64,000 bases of DNA. It comes from Flavobacterium tibetense. Lineage in GTDB: Bacteria > Bacteroidota > Bacteroidia > Flavobacteriales > Flavobacteriaceae. The translations under genes and the position numbers were made by a program. The stretch spans positions 62,001 to 126,000 of the forward strand of contig NZ_QLST01000001.1 of NCBI RefSeq assembly GCF_003293845.1, read 5' to 3'. Positions within the stretch are counted from its first letter, which is position 1; each line of letters begins with the position of its first letter. Below, piece by piece: positions 61,524-64,000 of this stretch. The notes beneath the pieces were generated by a model that saw nothing but the letters and a program-made list of their open reading frames with translations, did no database searches and was not told where the DNA came from.

Positions 61524-62687
61524 ATGCAACATTTTGATTACATTTTCACAGGTTCAGGATTATCTGCTTTGATGACCATTTATGAAATGGTTTTATCTGG
61601 AAAGTTTAAAGATAAATCCATTTTACTTATTGATGAAAATGCAAAAAAAGTAAACGATAGAACCTGGTGTTTTTGGGACGAAGACAATTTGTTTGAAGAA
61701 ATCGTTTCAAAAAAATGGAATCAAGCCATTTTTGCTAATGAAAAATTTAATCGTGTTTTAGAATTAACTCCGTATCAATACAAAAAAATTAATGGTTTGG
61801 ATTTTTATGAACTGGTTTTCAAGAAAATTGCTGAACATAAAAACATTCATTTTCTAAATCAGAAAGTAGTTGATTTTACCGAACTAGGGAATCATTGCAT
61901 TGTAAAAACAGAACAAGAATCGTTCACTTGTAACAAAATATTCAATTCAATTTACAATCCTAAAGTTGTTACTACACAAACCAAATTCCCTTTAATTCAT
62001 CAACATTTTGTGGGTTGGTTTATCAAAAGTAAAGAAGATGTTTTTACTCCCAATTGCGCTACTTTCATGGATTTTTCAGTGGAACAAAAAGGGAATACAC
62101 GATTTATGTATGTATTACCAACATCAGAAAACGAAGCCTTATTGGAATACACCTTATTTTCAAAAAATTTACTTCCAAAAGAAGAATACGAAGCTGAAAT
62201 TCAGAAATATATTGAAAATCTCGGGATAACCGAATACGAAGTTATCGAAAAAGAACAAGGTAATATTCCAATGACTTGCTATCCTTTTTGGAAACACAAT
62301 ACAAAAAACATCATAAACATAGGTTCAGCTGGCGGTTGGACGAAAGCCAGTACGGGTTATACTTTTAAGAATGCTTACAAAAAATCAAAGGCTTTAGTTG
62401 AATTTTTAGAAAAAAACATCTCGACTTCGCTCGATAAGACAGATTTTAAAAGATTTCATAAAAAAGATAAATTTTGGTTCTATGATTTATTGTTGTTGGA
62501 TATTTTAAGTTCGAAAAATGAATTGGGTTCCAAAATCTTTTCTTCGATGTTTAAAGAAGGAAATTCAACAGTAATTTTTAAGTTTTTAGATGAAGAAACT
62601 TCTTTTTTAGAAGATTTGCAAGTGATTTGGCGTTGCCCGAAAATATTGTTTGTTAAAGCTTTGTTTGGAAGAATGTTCCATTTATAG
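61524..62687 (+). CDS. crtY: Lycopene beta-cyclase (CrtY type)
   Basis: A 387-residue FAD-dependent lycopene cyclase. The N-terminal dinucleotide fold is FDYIFTGSGLSALMTIYEM. NDRTWCFWDEDN is the conserved substrate-site motif, and NIGSAGGWTKASTGYTF is the family C-terminal motif. It closes the beta-ionone rings of lycopene to give beta-carotene, the precursor of zeaxanthin in yellow flavobacteria. The ATG giving MQHFDYIF is preferred to a GTG 18 bases upstream. No other carotenoid gene is in the window. Confidence 0.92.
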   Translation: MQHFDYIFTGSGLSALMTIYEMVLSGKFKDKSILLIDENAKKVNDRTWCFWDEDNLFEEIVSKKWNQAIFANEKFNRVLELTPYQYKKINGLDFYELVFKKIAEHKNIHFLNQKVVDFTELGNHCIVKTEQESFTCNKIFNSIYNPKVVTTQTKFPLIHQHFVGWFIKSKEDVFTPNCATFMDFSVEQKGNTRFMYVLPTSENEALLEYTLFSKNLLPKEEYEAEIQKYIENLGITEYEVIEKEQGNIPMTCYPFWKHNTKNIINIGSAGGWTKASTGYTFKNAYKKSKALVEFLEKNISTSLDKTDFKRFHKKDKFWFYDLLLLDILSSKNELGSKIFSSMFKEGNSTVIFKFLDEETSFLEDLQVIWRCPKILFVKALFGRMFHL

Positions 62688-62739
62688 CATTATAACAAAT
62701 CTTTATCATTCGAAATTATTCCAACACAAGAATTCTATT

Positions 62740-62747
62740 TATCTTTG
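62740..62747 (+). promoter_or_regulatory. -7 box TATCTTTG of the bacilliredoxin gene
   Basis: A TAnnTTTG match 40 bases before the ATG; no -33 TTTG at normal spacing. Confidence 0.45.
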
Positions 62748-62787
62748 TATCATTCAAAAAAATAACAATCTAAAATCATAAATAGTT

Positions 62788-63198
62788 ATGTATCCAGAAG
62801 AAATGGTAAAACCAATGAAAGCCGAATTAACGGAAGCTGGTTTTCAAGAATTATATACAGCAGCAGATGTTGATGCTGTTTTAGCTAAAGAAGGAACTAC
62901 ATTAGTAGTAATTAATTCAGTTTGTGGTTGTGCGGCAAGAAACGCTAGACCAGGAGCAAAAATGAGTTTGAACGGTGCAAAAAAACCTAATCATTTAGTT
63001 ACGGTTTTTGCTGGTGTTGACAAAGAAGCGGTTGATAAAGCAAGAGAACACATGTTTCCTTTTCCTCCATCATCACCAAGTATGGCGTTATTCAAGAATG
63101 GTGAAATTGTACATATGTTAGAGCGTCATCACATTGAAGGAAGACCAGCAGAACTAATTGCTGAAAATCTTCAAGATGCGTATAACGAACATTGTTAA
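62788..63198 (+). CDS. BrxA/BrxB family bacilliredoxin
   Basis: A 136-residue thioredoxin-fold protein of the YphP/YqiW family. The redox motif is C46-G-C48 in NSVCGCAARNARPG, and PPSSPSMALFKNGEIVHMLERHHIEGR is the conserved C-terminal part. Bacilliredoxins remove bacillithiol from oxidised protein thiols in Firmicutes. Bacteroidota homologues may serve the same role with bacillithiol or another thiol. It is a single gene with promoter and terminator. Confidence 0.93.
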   Translation: MYPEEMVKPMKAELTEAGFQELYTAADVDAVLAKEGTTLVVINSVCGCAARNARPGAKMSLNGAKKPNHLVTVFAGVDKEAVDKAREHMFPFPPSSPSMALFKNGEIVHMLERHHIEGRPAELIAENLQDAYNEHC

Positions 63199-63202
63199 AA
63201 TA

Positions 63203-63216
63203 GTATGCTAGCATAC
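63203..63216. repeat. Perfect 14-bp palindrome GTATGCTAGCATAC
   Basis: A complete palindrome directly after the bacilliredoxin stop and before its terminator. It may simply be a hairpin extension or a protein-binding site. Confidence 0.6.
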
Positions 63217-63218
63217 AG

Positions 63219-63247
63219 AAACCATCAAGAAATTGGTGGTTTTTTTT
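63219..63247 (+). terminator. Terminator of the bacilliredoxin gene
   Basis: Stem AAACCATCAA / TTGGTGGTTT (one G-T pair) with a GAAA loop, followed by T5. Confidence 0.88.
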
Positions 63248-63257
63248 ATTTATCACG

Positions 63258-63265
63258 TACTTTTG
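63258..63265 (+). promoter_or_regulatory. -7 box TACTTTTG of the terminal acyltransferase gene
   Basis: A TAnnTTTG match 22 bases before the ATG; TTG 22 bases upstream is a possible -33 element. Confidence 0.5.
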
Positions 63266-63287
63266 TCGAAAATTTGGTTAGAAATTT

Positions 63288-64000
63288 ATGGAGAAACTTA
63301 TTTCCTATCCGCTTTCATTCTTGTATTACTTAACTTTTTTGTTTTGGTTAGTAGTATTTCATCCTATCCAATGGATTTGTTTTAATATTTTTGGATACAA
63401 TGCACACCGATGGAGTGTTGCGATTTTAAACTGGTTTTTAGTACGAACAACGCATATTCTTGGAACAAGATATCAATTTATTGGAAAAGAAAATATTCCA
63501 CAAAATGTTCCCGTAGTTTTTGTGGCCAATCACCAAAGTTTATATGACATTCCGCCATTTATTTGGTTCATGAGAAGCAATCATCCCAAATTCATTAGCA
63601 AGATTGAATTAGGAAAAGGAATTCCAAGTGTTTCCTATAATTTGCGTCATGGAGGTTCTGCTTTAATAAATAGAAAAGACCCGAAACAATCTTTGACAGA
63701 AATCAAAAAAGTAGCCGAATATATTAACACCAATAACTACTCAGTAGTTATCTTCCCAGAAGGTACGCGAAGCAAAACTGGAGTTCCTAAACCATTTTCT
63801 ATCAACGGATTAAAAATGTTGCACAAGTTTGCTCCGGATGCATATTTTGTTCCTATTAGTATTCATAATTCGTGGAAAATGACTAAATTTGGACAATTTC
63901 CGCTTGGTTTAGGAAATAAATTGGTTTTTGAAATACACTCCGCTTTAAAAGTTTCCGATTACACTTTCGAAGAATTGTTTGAAAAAACTGAAAAATCAGT
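63288..64000 (+). CDS. 1-acyl-sn-glycerol-3-phosphate acyltransferase (PlsC family), 3' end outside window
   Basis: A frame of 237 complete codons, open to the window edge. The N-terminus is a membrane helix (LSFLYYLTFLFWLVVFHP). The catalytic Hx4D motif is NHQSLYDIPPF, and FPEGTRSKTGVPKPF is the lysophosphatidate-binding motif. It adds an acyl chain to lysophosphatidic acid or a related lipid at the inner membrane. It differs clearly from the PlsC-family protein at 43698-44432 (FPEGTRS rather than FPEGGVPD), so the two probably serve different acceptors or conditions. Confidence 0.9.
   Translation, partial: MEKLISYPLSFLYYLTFLFWLVVFHPIQWICFNIFGYNAHRWSVAILNWFLVRTTHILGTRYQFIGKENIPQNVPVVFVANHQSLYDIPPFIWFMRSNHPKFISKIELGKGIPSVSYNLRHGGSALINRKDPKQSLTEIKKVAEYINTNNYSVVIFPEGTRSKTGVPKPFSINGLKMLHKFAPDAYFVPISIHNSWKMTKFGQFPLGLGNKLVFEIHSALKVSDYTFEELFEKTEKS

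Noticed and set aside
1..64000. tRNA, rRNA, riboswitch, phage, insertion sequence or toxin-antitoxin genes
   Set aside because: Looked for in the intergenic gaps and small frames and not seen; the large gaps contain only promoters, hairpins and simple repeats.

Overview
The window looks like a chromosomal segment of a flavobacterium (Bacteroidota, Flavobacteriaceae, most likely Flavobacterium or a close relative). The DNA is AT-rich. Many genes are preceded by the Bacteroidota -7 box TAnnTTTG rather than an E. coli-type promoter. There are type IX secretion (T9SS) C-terminal sorting domains, the gliding lipoprotein GldH, DUF4254, DUF6427-like and DUF1573 proteins, and TonB-dependent receptors. 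No tRNA, rRNA, CRISPR array, transposase, integrase or phage gene was found; this is mostly core chromosome.

Layout. 1-6.05 kb: the end of a surface-polysaccharide cluster (two GT4-type glycosyltransferases, O-antigen ligase/polymerase, UDP-glucuronate decarboxylase, polyprenyl glycosylphosphotransferase, GT2), followed by an opposing PaaK/CapK-like adenylating enzyme. 7.5-12.5 kb: purD, a small membrane protein, a DUF6427-like protein, upp, and a DUF4254-GT9 pair. 12.5-20.3 kb: a PaaE-like reductase, a PadR regulator with two related membrane proteins, a thioesterase, an HU/SPOR protein, cytochrome c, a two-component system and a DUF1573 protein. 20.4-30.3 kb: DNA-repair methyltransferase, serine hydrolase, 3'-5' exonuclease, a secreted subtilase with a T9SS signal, an SpmA/SpmB-like protein and class I fumarase, with a duplicated fumarase tail behind it. 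30.3-36.8 kb: an rRNA methyltransferase and a tight ricT-gldH-PBP1A-scoA-scoB run. 37.0-41.0 kb: a coupled tRNA-hydroxylation operon (trhO, trhP, ferredoxin) divergent from recA. 41.1-51.9 kb: an ECF sigma factor with a membrane partner, acyltransferase, trpS, M13 peptidase and a large BNR-repeat T9SS cargo protein. 52-61.5 kb: SCO protein and a ferrous/ferric iron island (feoA, feoB, TonB receptor, FeoB-associated Cys-rich protein, ZIP transporter, DtxR-type regulator, second TonB receptor). 61.5-64 kb: lycopene cyclase, bacilliredoxin and a truncated acyltransferase.

The most notable finding is the tRNA operon. The O2-dependent hydroxylase TrhO carries an extra C-terminal domain of about 85 residues. 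It is about half identical, by eye, to the C-terminal domain of the neighbouring U32-family TrhP-like protein. The two enzymes represent alternative routes to 5-hydroxyuridine at tRNA position 34 in E. coli. Here they are translationally coupled, share a domain, and are followed by a single-cluster ferredoxin.

Several start codons were moved downstream because the longer reading frame begins at a TTG or GTG that lies inside or beside a -7 promoter box (purD, the PaaK-like gene, thioesterase, recA, SCO, both TonB receptors). One 41-residue gene (FeoB-associated), a fumarase-tail duplicate and the truncated acyltransferase at the right edge were found by reading the sequence directly.
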